Part shown: positions 37,107-45,877 of the stretch, one piece after another
How the letters are laid out: each line of letters opens with the position of its first letter
Position numbering within the stretch: position 1 is the first letter of the stretch
NCBI RefSeq assembly: GCF_000155735.2
Contig: NC_020908.1
Coordinates: forward strand, 4,463,501 to 4,527,500
Origin: Octadecabacter arcticus 238
GTDB taxonomy: Bacteria; Pseudomonadota; Alphaproteobacteria; Rhodobacterales; Rhodobacteraceae
Direction of reading: 5' to 3'
DNA: 64,000 bases
Notes under the pieces: model-generated
Database searches by the model: none
Seen by the model: only the letters and a program-made list of their open reading frames with translations
Told to the model about the DNA's origin: nothing
Made by a program: the position numbers and the translations under genes

Positions 37107-38205
37107 GCCGTGTTGCATGGATGTGGCGAGGTCCGAGATTGCCCTTACCCATAATTCAGGTCATGCAGCAGCCTCGTACTTGGCACGGCCAAGCCCGTTC
37201 ATTTTGTTGAGAATGTTTGTCCCAATCCTGACTTCAGTTTTTTGGTTCGGAAAGTTCCGAGCTTTCAGTTTGGGGCCGATGACCATCTTCCAGCGGCCTA
37301 TTTGTGCTTCGCCTCGGCTCCGGTGATTGTAGCCGCTGCTAACTTGCCATGCCAGGCGCCCTTTGTCTCGAATCTCCGCGATGTGTTTATCTCGGGGCGT
37401 TGGATTACGGGCAGCATCGAGGCTGAGAACGGCCGTGATCGGAGGCGGGATTACAATCTCTATCGCTTCACCAAAACGATCCACAAGCAGATCGCTGGTA
37501 GGATCGCCATCATAGGCGCCATCTGCCAAAAAGCGGCTAACAGGAGCGTCAATTTGATCGAGAAGTTCGGGCCAAGCAGTTGGGTCGCCCACGTTGTCTT
37601 TTGTCAAATCGGAGCAAACGATATCTCCAGTTGTGATATCCAGTCCAAGGTGCAGCTTGCGCCACGACTTACGTTTGGCCTTTGTTTTATGCTTTTTCTG
37701 CAACCATTCGCCTTCACCAAATATCTTCAGACCCGTACTATCAACAACTAATTCGATTGGGCCGGCCCTTTGGGCTTTAGATTTTTCTGGCATGCTGAGC
37801 CCCGCACCTCTCCGCGAGAGGGTCGAGAAATCCGGAACGGGAACATCCAGCCCCATAAGCCGCGCCAAACTGCCGACCAATCCTTGCGTCTGCCGCAAAG
37901 GTTGTTTGAAAACCATACCCAGCGTCAGGCATACTGATATGACCATATCAGAGTATGTGGGTTGGCCGCCTGGCGTCTGCCGTTTGCCGGCAAGCCACTT
38001 ATCTGCAACCTCAGGGCTCAACCAAATTGTCACATCACCGCGCTGACGCAGGCCTTCATTGTACACTCGCCAGTTGGTGACCTTCTGTCGCTTCTTTTCA
38101 AACTTGTGGCGGCGGGAAGCGTTGAATTTGTGCGGCATCATGAATATCCAAGTCGTTAGCAAGGTAGGTGTCTAGCAGACCCGCTGGGGTCCATGCAACA
38201 ACGCC
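37107..38205 (-). mobile_element. IS5-family insertion sequence, second subtype
   Basis: The ends are GCCGTGTTGCATGGA on the left and the complement of GGCGTTGTTGCATGGA on the right. The element is related to but distinct from the 32853 copy. It truncates an IS6 copy on the left. The 185 bases to the right, before IS66, show no gene. Confidence 0.85.
37161..38138 (-). CDS. IS5-family transposase
   Basis: This protein of about 325 residues starts MPHKFNASRRHKFEKKRQ. It has VVDSTGLKIFGEGEWLQK, RFLADGAYDGDPTSDLL and YNHRSRGEAQIGRWK as catalytic blocks. It ends at 37161. The frame is open throughout, so it may be functional. Two ATG codons (38141, 38138) are possible starts; the conserved N-terminus begins at the second. 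Confidence 0.9.
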   Translation of the reverse strand: MPHKFNASRRHKFEKKRQKVTNWRVYNEGLRQRGDVTIWLSPEVADKWLAGKRQTPGGQPTYSDMVISVCLTLGMVFKQPLRQTQGLVGSLARLMGLDVPVPDFSTLSRRGAGLSMPEKSKAQRAGPIELVVDSTGLKIFGEGEWLQKKHKTKAKRKSWRKLHLGLDITTGDIVCSDLTKDNVGDPTAWPELLDQIDAPVSRFLADGAYDGDPTSDLLVDRFGEAIEIVIPPPITAVLSLDAARNPTPRDKHIAEIRDKGRLAWQVSSGYNHRSRGEAQIGRWKMVIGPKLKARNFPNQKTEVRIGTNILNKMNGLGRAKYEAAA

Positions 38206-38390
38206 ATTTTGTTGGCTGATACGTTGGCCTATTAACAAACCGGACTGGTCCAGGCACGGCCATTCCTCGCGTGGAAAACCTTCGCACCTGCGGCAAGTTT
38301 TGCGCTACTTGGCATTAGTCGTCGCCAAACCGGCCATTGAACTTCGTCAAGAGACAACAAATCTAAACTGTACTTTAACTGTAACTCCCA

Positions 38391-39985
38391 AGGACCCCAT
38401 CGGATATCGGGTTTTGTGTTGCCCTTGCGACGTTAGAGCCGAGCGATGATCTGTTGTGGTGATAGGGTGAGTGTTTCGAGGATATTGCCCCCGTGTTTTC
38501 TGACCGTCGAGATGACGGATCTGATGTCAGCGAAGACCTGCGCGCCCTCGAGGGTGCGGAAAGTTCCCGAGATTTTCATGCGCAACTTCATCATGCGCAG
38601 GTCCCGTTCGGCCTGATTGTTGGTGAAGGGAACTGTGAAGTCCGTAAGGAACCTTAGGACGTCATCACGGTAGTCGCGCAAGCGGACCAGAAGGTTATGG
38701 CCTGGCCGCCTGGCTTTTCGGCCTCGCGCACCAGTGCGTCTAGCCAGTGGGTCTTGTCGCTCATGGAAGGCGAGGCCCTCGGTGAGGATCGCCATGTATT
38801 TGGTGAGGATGCCGTGGTGAACCGACGTGGGGAGTTCGGTCTCGCCTCGCCCCTGAGCCGCGCACTTGAGCTGATTGGCGCTGTTGAGCAGCACGCTCAT
38901 CGCGCACGCCCACGGCTCCTTTTCGATTTCTTCGATGGCCTTGAGTTCCCGTAAATGATGCGCCCCGCACAGGGCGTGCGCGTCCACCCCACTCATATGG
39001 GCGTAATAGGACTTCCAGTGGTCATGAACAATTGTCCCGCCGGTCAGGAAGGATGGAACAGCACCGCGCTTGGTGCTGATGCGATAATGCGTGAAGGCGA
39101 GATCGCTGATTGAGTGCAGCCAGTGCAGCTTACCAGCAACACGAAGTCCGGTCTCATCCAGATGCCGAACGCCGCCTTCATTGAGCCGGGCCAGAATGTG
39201 TTCGACGACGCCACCCAAGGTACGCGCTGTGCCGTTCACCCAGTTGGTCACGCTGGCCGCGCATAGGCTGGTGGCACCAAACAAATCACGCAGGAGTTGG
39301 CAGACCCGATCCTCGGGGATCAGCTGCTGAACATTGCAGTAGACCGCCGCCGCCCGAATGCGCTTACCGTATTGCACGTGTGCATTCACGCCATCGGGAA
39401 AGGTGGCTGTCGTCGTGGCTCGGCAATGGCCACAACAATAAATCGCTGCCTGATGCTCTGTGACCTCCAGACGCGGCACCGGTATGTCATAAACCTGACG
39501 CCTCTCCACCGCCTTGATCATCCCAGCCGTCAAGCCATGCTGACAGGTGCCACAGGCCTCAGCCTCATGTCGCTCCACAAAGTCAGGCGTTGCTGTCTGA
39601 CGTAGGGTGTCGCCTCGGTGGCCAACTTAACCACCACTTTTCTTACCGGACTTACCACGCAGGCTACGCGGTACCGGCTTCTTCAACCCATCACTCGAAG
39701 GCGGCTTGCTGCTATTACTGCTGTTCTTAGCCAACTGACGCCGCAGATCCGCATTCTCTTGCGCCATGCTCGCCAACGCGGCTTCCAACTCGGCGATCCT
39801 GCGCAGAGCCGTGGCGAGGAGTTGTTCAAGAGCAGTAACTTGGTCCATTCCGCCAATGATTCAGAGAAATCGTCACAGCGCCACGAAATTCAGACCACAA
39901 CAGAAAATTCATGCGCCTAATGGCCAAGGAGACTCACATCAAAACTGACAAAAACCCGTTATCGGCTGGGGTGCTTGGGAGTTAC
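38391..39985 (-). mobile_element. IS66-family element (TnpC only), copy A
   Basis: The inverted ends are GTAACTCCCAAGGACCCCAT and the complement of GTAACTCCCAAGCACCCCAG. An 8-bp target duplication CTTTAACT lies at 38383-38390 and 39986-39993. No TnpA or TnpB gene is present. The element is about 19 bp shorter than copy B because of a small deletion near its 5' end. Confidence 0.92.
38433..39848 (-). pseudogene. IS66 transposase (TnpC) split by an in-frame TAA
   Basis: From ATG 39848 the frame reads the leucine-rich N-terminus (LEQLLATALRRIAELEAALA) to GKSGKKSGG and then TAA at 39629-39627. Copy B has GGC CAA where this has GGT TAA, a tandem CC to TT change. The same frame then continues through the zinc-finger-like CGTCQHG, the DDE domain (HLDETGLRVAGKLHWLHSIS) and FTNNQAERDLRMMKLRMKIS to 38433. 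It is the only stop in the gene. Confidence 0.9.
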
Positions 39986-40007
39986 CTTTAACTGCAATTT
40001 AATCCAT

Positions 40008-40256
40008 CTAAACGCTATGCTTGTCGCGGGATAGGGTTTTCCGCTCCGCTTCAGTGAGAACCGCGATAGCATCGCCGACGCTAAGACCCTTGACTCGCGC
40101 CCTATCCCAAATGCGCCTGCACGATTTTGGAGACCATGGAAGCGCCGCTTCTGCGAGCCAACTTCGCAAGGGTTGAGGCAACGTATCGTATGTCATCATG
40201 GGGTCTGCGGAACGGCGTCGTTTTTTAAGTGTCGTAGATCCAAGATTATCAGTCAT
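40008..40256 (-). CDS. Small DUF6525-like protein
   Basis: This 82-residue protein has a basic N-terminus (TLKKRRRSADPM), then YDTLPQPLRSWLAEAALPWS and PKSCRRIWDRARVKGLS. It resembles short roseobacter proteins annotated DUF6525, whose function is unknown to me. Its ATG overlaps the stop of the upstream frame by ATGA, so the two are probably co-transcribed. It lies between IS66 copy A and the zinc genes. Confidence 0.5.
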   Translation of the reverse strand: MTDNLGSTTLKKRRRSADPMMTYDTLPQPLRSWLAEAALPWSPKSCRRIWDRARVKGLSVGDAIAVLTEAERKTLSRDKHSV

Positions 40257-40453
40257 GTTGCTTCTTTAAGATTAAGGATTGGATCCAATACTAGAACAAG
40301 CCGCGTTTCGCCTGGCCGGTCAATCTGAGGCGATCGGTCTTGTAGGCAGGAGCGAAATCCTTCTGGCCAAAGTGTGGCGCGCAGCAGTATCGGGGTGCCA
40401 GTTTGGACTGGTAGCGGTGTGTTATGTTTTAGTCCCGTCGTGAGATACGCCAC
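40253..40453 (-). CDS. Hypothetical 66-residue protein
   Basis: The frame MAYLTTGLKHNTPLPVQTG... ends LVLVLDPILNLKEAT and overlaps the next gene in an ATGA junction. That overlap is the main argument that it is translated. I do not recognise a family. No strong ribosome-binding site is visible before ATG 40453. It may instead be untranslated leader. Confidence 0.35.
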   Translation of the reverse strand: MAYLTTGLKHNTPLPVQTGTPILLRATLWPEGFRSCLQDRSPQIDRPGETRLVLVLDPILNLKEAT

Positions 40454-40560
40454 CTTGGTTTTCCGTCTTAGGATATGTGCAAACCGGCCCGACGGTTACT
40501 GGTTACAAGAATGCCAAACAGAACTGTGACAGAAACTTTTGGGGTCATTGGGGCTTATCC

Positions 40561-41637
40561 TTACGCAGTTTTGGCGATTTGAAGGCTGCGCAGCATGTCG
40601 AGGTTGTAGACAAGTTCAGCGCTGGTCATATCACGGGCAATGACAACGATACGCGATTGACGGTTTTTGCCGTGCCAGTCGTTCAAGGGCACTGGGGGAT
40701 CAAAGAGATGCTGCACACCGTGGAACACGAAGGGCATCTCAATGCCGATTAGATGTACGATGCCTTTCACGCGCAGAATGTTGGGGCCGCGCAGCATGAT
40801 GAGCCTGTCAAGCCAAAGATCAAACGCATCAGCAGGAATGGGGTCGTCCAGGATAATAGACGCTGATCCGATCCGAGCGTCATGTTTAGGTGCGGGTGCT
40901 GTGGATGCGGCGAATGAGCCGAGGCCCGAAAGGTTATCAAGTGGATCAACCGGTGCGGTTGGCGTCAGCCACGCCACGGCATGATCCGACGATCCCTGAG
41001 GGCGCATGCCGCTCAAATCCCAAAGGGCTGTGGTTGGCACCCCACCACGATCAGCCCGCAAAATGTCCGCAGTTGGGTTGATTGATCGCAGTCGTGTTTT
41101 GAGCGCGCCTGATGTGCTCTCGGATACAAGGTCGGTCTTGCTCAGGACAAGAAAATCCGCCATCGCAACTTGCGAAACGGCTTCGAACTGGCGGTTGAGC
41201 GTGTCAGGACCTGTTGCTGCATCAACCACCGTAACAACCCCGTCTATACGGAAATTCTTTGCCAGATAGGTGTCCAACAAGAACGTCTGTAGAATTGGTG
41301 CGGGGTCTGCTAGGCCCGTTGTCTCTATCACGACACGGTCAAATGTTAAAAGGTCTTCTTTTTTGCGGGCTGCCAAGTCTAGCAAGGTGCGCGACAGGTC
41401 GCCGCGAATGGAACAGCAAAGGCAGCCCGATTGCATCAAGACGATATCTTCGTCCACGGCCTCGATCAGATCATGGTCAAGCCCAGCCTCACCGAACTCA
41501 TTCACAATGACAGCGATCCTTGGTCCGGTTGCGTTGGTGAGGATCGCATTGAGGAGTGTGGTTTTTCCCGCACCAAGAAAGCCTGTCAATAAGGTAACCG
41601 GGAAGCGGGTATCTGTGGCGTCCATGGTATCGGTCAT
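40561..41637 (-). CDS. CobW/COG0523-family zinc-metallochaperone GTPase
   Basis: This 358-residue GTPase has Walker A LLTGFLGAGKTTLLNA, the metal motif SGCLCCSIRGDL (CxCC), Walker B VVIETTGLADPAP and guanine motif LSKTDLV. A C-terminal CobW domain follows (RVKGIVHLIGIEMPFVFHGV). Family members deliver zinc to client proteins under zinc starvation and are usually controlled by Zur. A near-perfect Zur-type palindrome sits 23 bases upstream of its ATG, which follows AGGA. Confidence 0.85.
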   Translation of the reverse strand: MTDTMDATDTRFPVTLLTGFLGAGKTTLLNAILTNATGPRIAVIVNEFGEAGLDHDLIEAVDEDIVLMQSGCLCCSIRGDLSRTLLDLAARKKEDLLTFDRVVIETTGLADPAPILQTFLLDTYLAKNFRIDGVVTVVDAATGPDTLNRQFEAVSQVAMADFLVLSKTDLVSESTSGALKTRLRSINPTADILRADRGGVPTTALWDLSGMRPQGSSDHAVAWLTPTAPVDPLDNLSGLGSFAASTAPAPKHDARIGSASIILDDPIPADAFDLWLDRLIMLRGPNILRVKGIVHLIGIEMPFVFHGVQHLFDPPVPLNDWHGKNRQSRIVVIARDMTSAELVYNLDMLRSLQIAKTA

Positions 41638-41660
41638 TCTGTCCTAACTCATCATCTTGT

Positions 41661-41679
41661 AATGTTATGACATAACATT
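41661..41679. promoter_or_regulatory. Zur-type operator in front of the CobW gene
   Basis: AATGTTATG-A-CATAACATT is a perfect 9-bp inverted repeat around one central base. It matches the shape and the ATGTTAT/ATAACAT core expected of alphaproteobacterial Zur boxes. Related imperfect words occur between znuA and zur (43132-43175), and the zur gene is 1.5 kb away. Confidence 0.75.
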
Positions 41680-41839
41680 GATTGTGAGGTCAAGATGCCT
41701 CAATTCAAGTAGGCAACAATATACTTACGCTGATGGCGATAATTAAAACGCTTCCAGTCACGTGCAGTGATGCCGAAATGGCTTAGCGATACTGCGCCCC
41801 AAAACCAGCCAGCTGACGGATGTGGCACCAGTTAGGCTA

Positions 41840-42060
41840 AACGCTACGGTTCTGATCCAGATCATGATCTAAGTTCAACAATTCAACAGGATAAGCGTTG
41901 TAAATTCATTGTAAGCCTATGAAACTTGGAGCGCCTCAAATTGCCCATCAGTCCCAAAAATGAACCCGGTGCGCGCATCGACGAAGACATGCGGATGTGC
42001 CTTGGCGAGTCCACCAAGGCACATCACAATGAACAACAGGACCCAAAAGTTGCGCAACAC
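41840..42060 (-). pseudogene. DUF1007-family exported protein, decayed N-terminal remnant
   Basis: From GTG 42060 the minus strand reads a signal peptide (VLRNFWVLLFIVMCLGGLAK), then AHPHVFVDARTGFIFGTDGQ, then LQVS. A TAG at 41919-41917 follows, and the same frame continues AYNEFTTLIL. A shifted frame then gives LNLDHDLDQNR. AHPHVFVDA and YxEFTTLIL are typical of DUF1007 proteins, often encoded near zinc or nickel transport genes. One nonsense codon plus a frameshift, and loss of the C-terminus, make it dead. Bases 41680-41840 show only further unreadable remains. Confidence 0.65.
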
Positions 42061-42111
42061 GGGATACTTGTGCTCCAATTTTTGGTCTGGGGCTTTACAT
42101 GGCTGATGCGA

Positions 42112-43119
42112 CTACATGCAGCCTGCAAGAGCGGTTGAAAGATTGCGGATAAGTTGAGGGTAAAGTGCTGGACCCGGCTCAAGATCGGAGCCAAGCGGAT
42201 CGAGGATGCCTGTTTGCGCTTCGGTCTCGTCGAGGACGGTAGCGACAAGGCCCGGATTGAACTGCGGTTCAGCCAGAACGCAATCGATGCCTTGCTCGGC
42301 GATCCGACTTTGGATTTCCACAATCCGTGCCGGACTTGGATCAGACGCATCGCTGATGGAAATTGCCCCAGATGCGGGGAAATCAAAGTCCATTTCAAAA
42401 TATTGATAAGCGTCGTGAAAAACGATGAATTGGCCATCACGCACGGGTTCGAGCGTTGCATTCACCTCGTCAATCAAGATTTCGATCTCAGCTCGACCTG
42501 CGGCGGCATTCGCAAAATATGCGCCTGCGTTGTCGGGGTCGGTGGCAGAAAGCTCGCCCGCAATCACGTTCAGCCACGTCATTGCATTTTGTGGTGACAA
42601 CCATGCGTGTGGATCATGCGCGCCATGGTCATGTCCGTCATCCATGGCGACCTCGTCGTCGTGATCATCATGGCCAGCCTCTTCATCGGCATGGTCATCA
42701 TGCGCCTCTTCATCATGATCATCCTCGCCGTCGTGGTCGTCATCATCGTCATGGGCTTCGAACAAAGCACCTTCCCGGATATCCAGCTCGATCGTGCCAT
42801 CTGCCTCAAGCAACTCTGTCACGGAGGCGTCCGGTGCCAAGGTTTTAATCGCATCCGTGAGCCATGGCGTCAGATCCGGCGCAACCCAAAATATAAGATC
42901 GGCGCTTTGCAGCGCAGCGGCCTCTGACGGGCGCAGGCTGTATTCATGCGGGGTTGCCCCGGGCTGGATGATCAGATCGGGCGTGCCGACACCCTCCATG
43001 ACCCGCGCCACCAGAGAATGGACAGGGGCAATGTCTACAGCGACCAGCGGCGTGTCCGCGTAGGCTGTTCCACCCATCAAAGTGGCAGTAAGGGACAGGG
43101 TAAGAAGCTTTCTGGACAT
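42112..43119 (-). CDS. znuA: Zinc ABC transporter substrate-binding protein ZnuA
   Basis: This 335-residue protein has a signal peptide (KLLTLSLTATLMGGTAYA), then DIAPVHSLVARVMEGVG, zinc ligands in GATPHEYSLRPS, HDPHAWLSPQNA and FHDAYQYFEMDF, and LAEPQFNPG. Between the first and second ligands lies a loop of about 55 residues that is almost entirely Asp, Glu and His, the zinc-sampling loop of ZnuA. ATG 43119 is chosen because the signal peptide starts there. It is divergent from zur. Confidence 0.92.
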   Translation of the reverse strand: MSRKLLTLSLTATLMGGTAYADTPLVAVDIAPVHSLVARVMEGVGTPDLIIQPGATPHEYSLRPSEAAALQSADLIFWVAPDLTPWLTDAIKTLAPDASVTELLEADGTIELDIREGALFEAHDDDDDHDGEDDHDEEAHDDHADEEAGHDDHDDEVAMDDGHDHGAHDPHAWLSPQNAMTWLNVIAGELSATDPDNAGAYFANAAAGRAEIEILIDEVNATLEPVRDGQFIVFHDAYQYFEMDFDFPASGAISISDASDPSPARIVEIQSRIAEQGIDCVLAEPQFNPGLVATVLDETEAQTGILDPLGSDLEPGPALYPQLIRNLSTALAGCM

Positions 43120-43175
43120 CGAGGTCTCAATGTGATTGTATAACATTACACATCATTTAGACGAAATGTAATAAC
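43120..43175. promoter_or_regulatory. znuA-zur divergent promoter with two Zur-like words
   Basis: This 56-base gap contains TTGTATAACATTACAC (43136-43151) and AATGTAATAACATGAC (43165-43180), imperfect versions of the palindrome at 41661. The second overlaps the zur start codon. No ribosome-binding site precedes zur, so the zur mRNA may be leaderless. Confidence 0.55.
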
Positions 43176-43691
43176 ATGACAAGTGAGTCGAACAAAACAA
43201 ATGCTGCGGACACCCCATTGGGATTTGCGCAACATGATCATCGCACATGCGTGAGCGGGGGTCTTGCCGCAGCCGAGGCTCGTTGTGCGGCTGAAGGTCT
43301 TCGCTTTACGCCTGGGCGGCGCAAGGTGCTTGAGATTTTACTGCAAGATCACCGCGCACTTGGCGCTTACACGATTCTGGACAGGCTGCGCGAAGACGGG
43401 TTTGGCTCGCAGCCCCCCGTTGCATATCGCGCGTTGGATTTTCTTGTCGCAAATGGTTTGGCCCATAAGATCGAGCGGCTGAATGCCTTCATTGCCTGCG
43501 TTCACCCAAGCCACTCCCATACGCCAGCATTCATGATCTGCCGATTGTGCGCTGCGGTGGCCGAGGCCCAGTCCTCCCCCGCGCGGGGTGCGTTGGGCGA
43601 TGCTGCGCGCGCCACCGGCTTCCGGATAGAGCGCACTGTCGTCGAGGCGAGCGGTGTCTGCCCGGCATGCGCAGACGAGGCCGACGCATGA
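43176..43691 (+). CDS. zur: Zinc uptake regulator Zur (Fur family)
   Basis: This 171-residue protein has a Fur winged helix (LRFTPGRRKVLEILLQDHRA; AYTILDRLREDGFGSQPPVA; VYRALDFLV-like AYRALDFLVANGLAHKIERL). Structural zinc cysteine pairs lie in FMICRLCAA and GVCPACADE, and sensing residues in CVHPSHSHT. It represses zinc uptake genes when zinc is plentiful. It heads the zur-znuC-znuB operon, and its stop overlaps the znuC ATG. Confidence 0.92.
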   Translation: MTSESNKTNAADTPLGFAQHDHRTCVSGGLAAAEARCAAEGLRFTPGRRKVLEILLQDHRALGAYTILDRLREDGFGSQPPVAYRALDFLVANGLAHKIERLNAFIACVHPSHSHTPAFMICRLCAAVAEAQSSPARGALGDAARATGFRIERTVVEASGVCPACADEADA

Positions 43692-44443
43692 GCCTTGTCC
43701 AAGTTGAAGACCTAAGTGTGTCCTATGGCGCACGGACGGTTCTGTCGCGCGTATCTTTGCACGTCGCACCCGGTGAGATTATAACAATTGTCGGCCCAAA
43801 CGGGTCAGGTAAAACCAGCCTGTTGCGCGCTATTATCGGTGCAGTTAAGCCGTCCCAAGGCCGCGTCATACAACGAAACGAAGTGAAAATCGGATATGTT
43901 CCGCAAAAGCTGCATATTGATGAGACGTTGCCAATCACAGTTTCAAGGTTCTTGAAATTACCGGGCGGCGTTACAGCTGAAGACATCAATCATGCGCTAG
44001 CGCAAGCAGGCGTACCGGACTTGGCGAAAGCGCAGCTTTCACAGCTATCTGGTGGTCAATTCCAGAGGGTCTTATTAGCCCACGCATTGATTGGAAAACC
44101 TGATCTGCTGCTGCTGGACGAAGCCACGCAGGGGCTAGACCAACGCGGTTCAGCGTCGTTTTACCAACAGATCGAAACGGTCCGACAGGACACGGGCTGC
44201 GCGGTCCTTATGATCAGCCATGAGCTACACGTCGTGATGAGCGCATCTGACCGTGTTATCTGCCTCAACGGTCATGTCTGCTGTGAAGGCACACCGGCGG
44301 TGGTCGCATCTGCGCCAGAATACCGGGCATTGTTCGGGACAGGAACGGGCGGTGCACTGGCACTTTACCGACATGATCACGACCATGATCATGATCATGG
44401 CGATCATAACCACGACCATGACAATACAGAGGCTGCAGAATAA
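43688..44443 (+). CDS. znuC: Zinc ABC transporter ATP-binding protein ZnuC with His-rich tail
   Basis: This 251-residue ATPase has Walker A IVGPNGSGKTSLLRAI, signature QLSGGQFQRVLLAHAL, Walker B LLLLDEATQGLD and H-loop MISHELHVV. The C-terminus ends in an alternating His/Asp tail (HDHDHDHDHGDHNHDHD) that could bind zinc on the cytoplasmic side. ATG 43688 overlaps zur by four bases. The stop overlaps znuB (TAATG). Confidence 0.92.
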   Translation: MSLVQVEDLSVSYGARTVLSRVSLHVAPGEIITIVGPNGSGKTSLLRAIIGAVKPSQGRVIQRNEVKIGYVPQKLHIDETLPITVSRFLKLPGGVTAEDINHALAQAGVPDLAKAQLSQLSGGQFQRVLLAHALIGKPDLLLLDEATQGLDQRGSASFYQQIETVRQDTGCAVLMISHELHVVMSASDRVICLNGHVCCEGTPAVVASAPEYRALFGTGTGGALALYRHDHDHDHDHGDHNHDHDNTEAAE

Positions 44444-45237
44444 TGCTTGATGATTTTATGGTACGTGCCGCTTTGGCCGGTATTGGCGTGGCCTTTGCCG
44501 CCGCACCTTTGGGGTGTTTTGTGGTGTGGCGACGTATGGCCTATTTTGGGGATGCCACGGCACATGCCGCCATTCTTGGTGTTGCCCTCTCGCTGGCGTT
44601 CTCGATGTCAATTTTCGTAGGCACAATGACGGTGGCGTTGCTGATGGCGCTGGTGGTCAGCGTGCTGTCTGGTCGGGGCTATGCGATGGACACGCTGCTG
44701 GGGGTGCTTGCGCATTCCGCACTTGCCTTCGGACTTGTCGCAGTGTCGTTGATATCGGGCGTGCGGATTGACCTAATGGCCTATCTCTTTGGCGATATTT
44801 TGGCAGTCTCGCGCGGAGACCTTGCTGTGATCTGGGGCGGCGCTGCACTTGTTGTCGCGCTCATCGGTTGGCGTTGGTCGGCCCTGCTGACCTCGACATT
44901 GAACGAGGATCTGGCATACGCCAGCGGGATTAACCCGAAACGTGAACAACTGGTGCTGACGATTGCGCTGGCAATAACCGTTGCAGTCGCGATCAAAGTC
45001 GTTGGTGTCCTGCTTATTGCCGCCATGCTGATTATCCCGGCAGCCGCCGCACGCCCCTTGTCACGCACACCCGAGGGCATGGCCGTCGCCGCCGGTCTGA
45101 TCGGGATGCTGTCCGCAATAATCGGTCTGCGAGCGGCGTTTGTACTTGATACGCCTGCGGGCCCCTCCATTGTGTGCGTCGCGGCGATTACGTTTCTCGC
45201 GACAAGCGTTTTAAGGGGTTTTAGACACCAGCGGTAA
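44443..45237 (+). CDS. znuB: Zinc ABC transporter permease ZnuB
   Basis: This 264-residue membrane protein has the ZnuB/ABC-3 pattern: FVVWRRMAYFGDATAHAAIL, AYLFGDILAVSRGDLAVIWG, and VVGVLLIAAMLIIPAAAARP in the last third. It forms the zinc channel with ZnuC. It is the last gene of the zur operon. No clear terminator follows. Confidence 0.92.
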   Translation: MLDDFMVRAALAGIGVAFAAAPLGCFVVWRRMAYFGDATAHAAILGVALSLAFSMSIFVGTMTVALLMALVVSVLSGRGYAMDTLLGVLAHSALAFGLVAVSLISGVRIDLMAYLFGDILAVSRGDLAVIWGGAALVVALIGWRWSALLTSTLNEDLAYASGINPKREQLVLTIALAITVAVAIKVVGVLLIAAMLIIPAAAARPLSRTPEGMAVAAGLIGMLSAIIGLRAAFVLDTPAGPSIVCVAAITFLATSVLRGFRHQR

Positions 45238-45877
45238 GGCGATGTTGGATCTTTGGGCGGATTTCTTGATGGCGTCGAAACCAGGAATAATTTTGTCTCG
45301 TAAGCCGTGCGCTCCAATTTGATCCTCCTAACGCTAAACGCGAATGGCCGATCTCTCTGCCGCAAAGCAGCATAGATTATCATGCAACCCGCTGCGCACG
45401 CAGTGGGAGAAACGAATTTATAGTTCCGGCTCGTAGCCGACTTGCGGCAGCGCAGCGCCAAGCCAAGTTTTTGGGGGCCTGAATGTCAGCTTCCAACCCT
45501 ACGGGATGGATGGCTCGCGCTTGCAGCGAAGGTCCGGTTTCCTGAAGGTTTTTCGATGTGGGCCGCTGCGCGACGTTTGTTGCTGGATCGGTGTCGGCCC
45601 ACGTTGACAAACCTCGGAAGGAGGAAGCTGCGGGGGCTTGGTTGGAGCTATGGGGAAAGCACTGATCGGCGGCTGACCGAACCTAATTTTCGTAGATACA
45701 GCAGAGGCCAGTGATGGCGCTCAAAACCATGCGCCGCGGTGATATCGGGGTCGTTGACGAGCTGCCTCGGCAGACTTTCTGTGTTTTGCCGTGCTTGGCA
45801 CGAGACGACGCTTTCCCGGAATGCTGCGCAGATCGGAGCCGATGTTGACCAATTTGACGGGCACTTCATCTTGCTGC
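45238..45877. other. Region without a recognisable gene; contains dispersed repeat copy
   Basis: Several short frames are open on both strands but none has a recognisable family, a good start site and plausible composition together. On the minus strand a readable stretch near 45214-45300 ends FDAIKKSAQRSNIALPLVSK but lacks a start. At 45519-45536 the word CTTGCAGCGAAGGTCCGG belongs to a repeat found at three other places in the window. Confidence 0.5.

Noticed and set aside
41690..41868. Minus-strand stretch ending FNYRHQRKYIVAYLN
   Set aside because: It is readable only with a frameshift and without a ribosome site. No family is recognised, so it is only mentioned as unreadable remains.
42579..42809. 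Met-rich frames opposite and within the His/Asp-rich part of znuA
   Set aside because: They are produced by the CAT/GAT repeats of the zinc-binding loop read on other frames and are not genes.
45214..45460. Possible gene end converging on znuB (reads FDAIKKSAQRSNIALPLVSK)
   Set aside because: It looks protein-like but has stop codons just upstream, no start and no recognisable family. It may be a remnant, but support is too weak for a feature.
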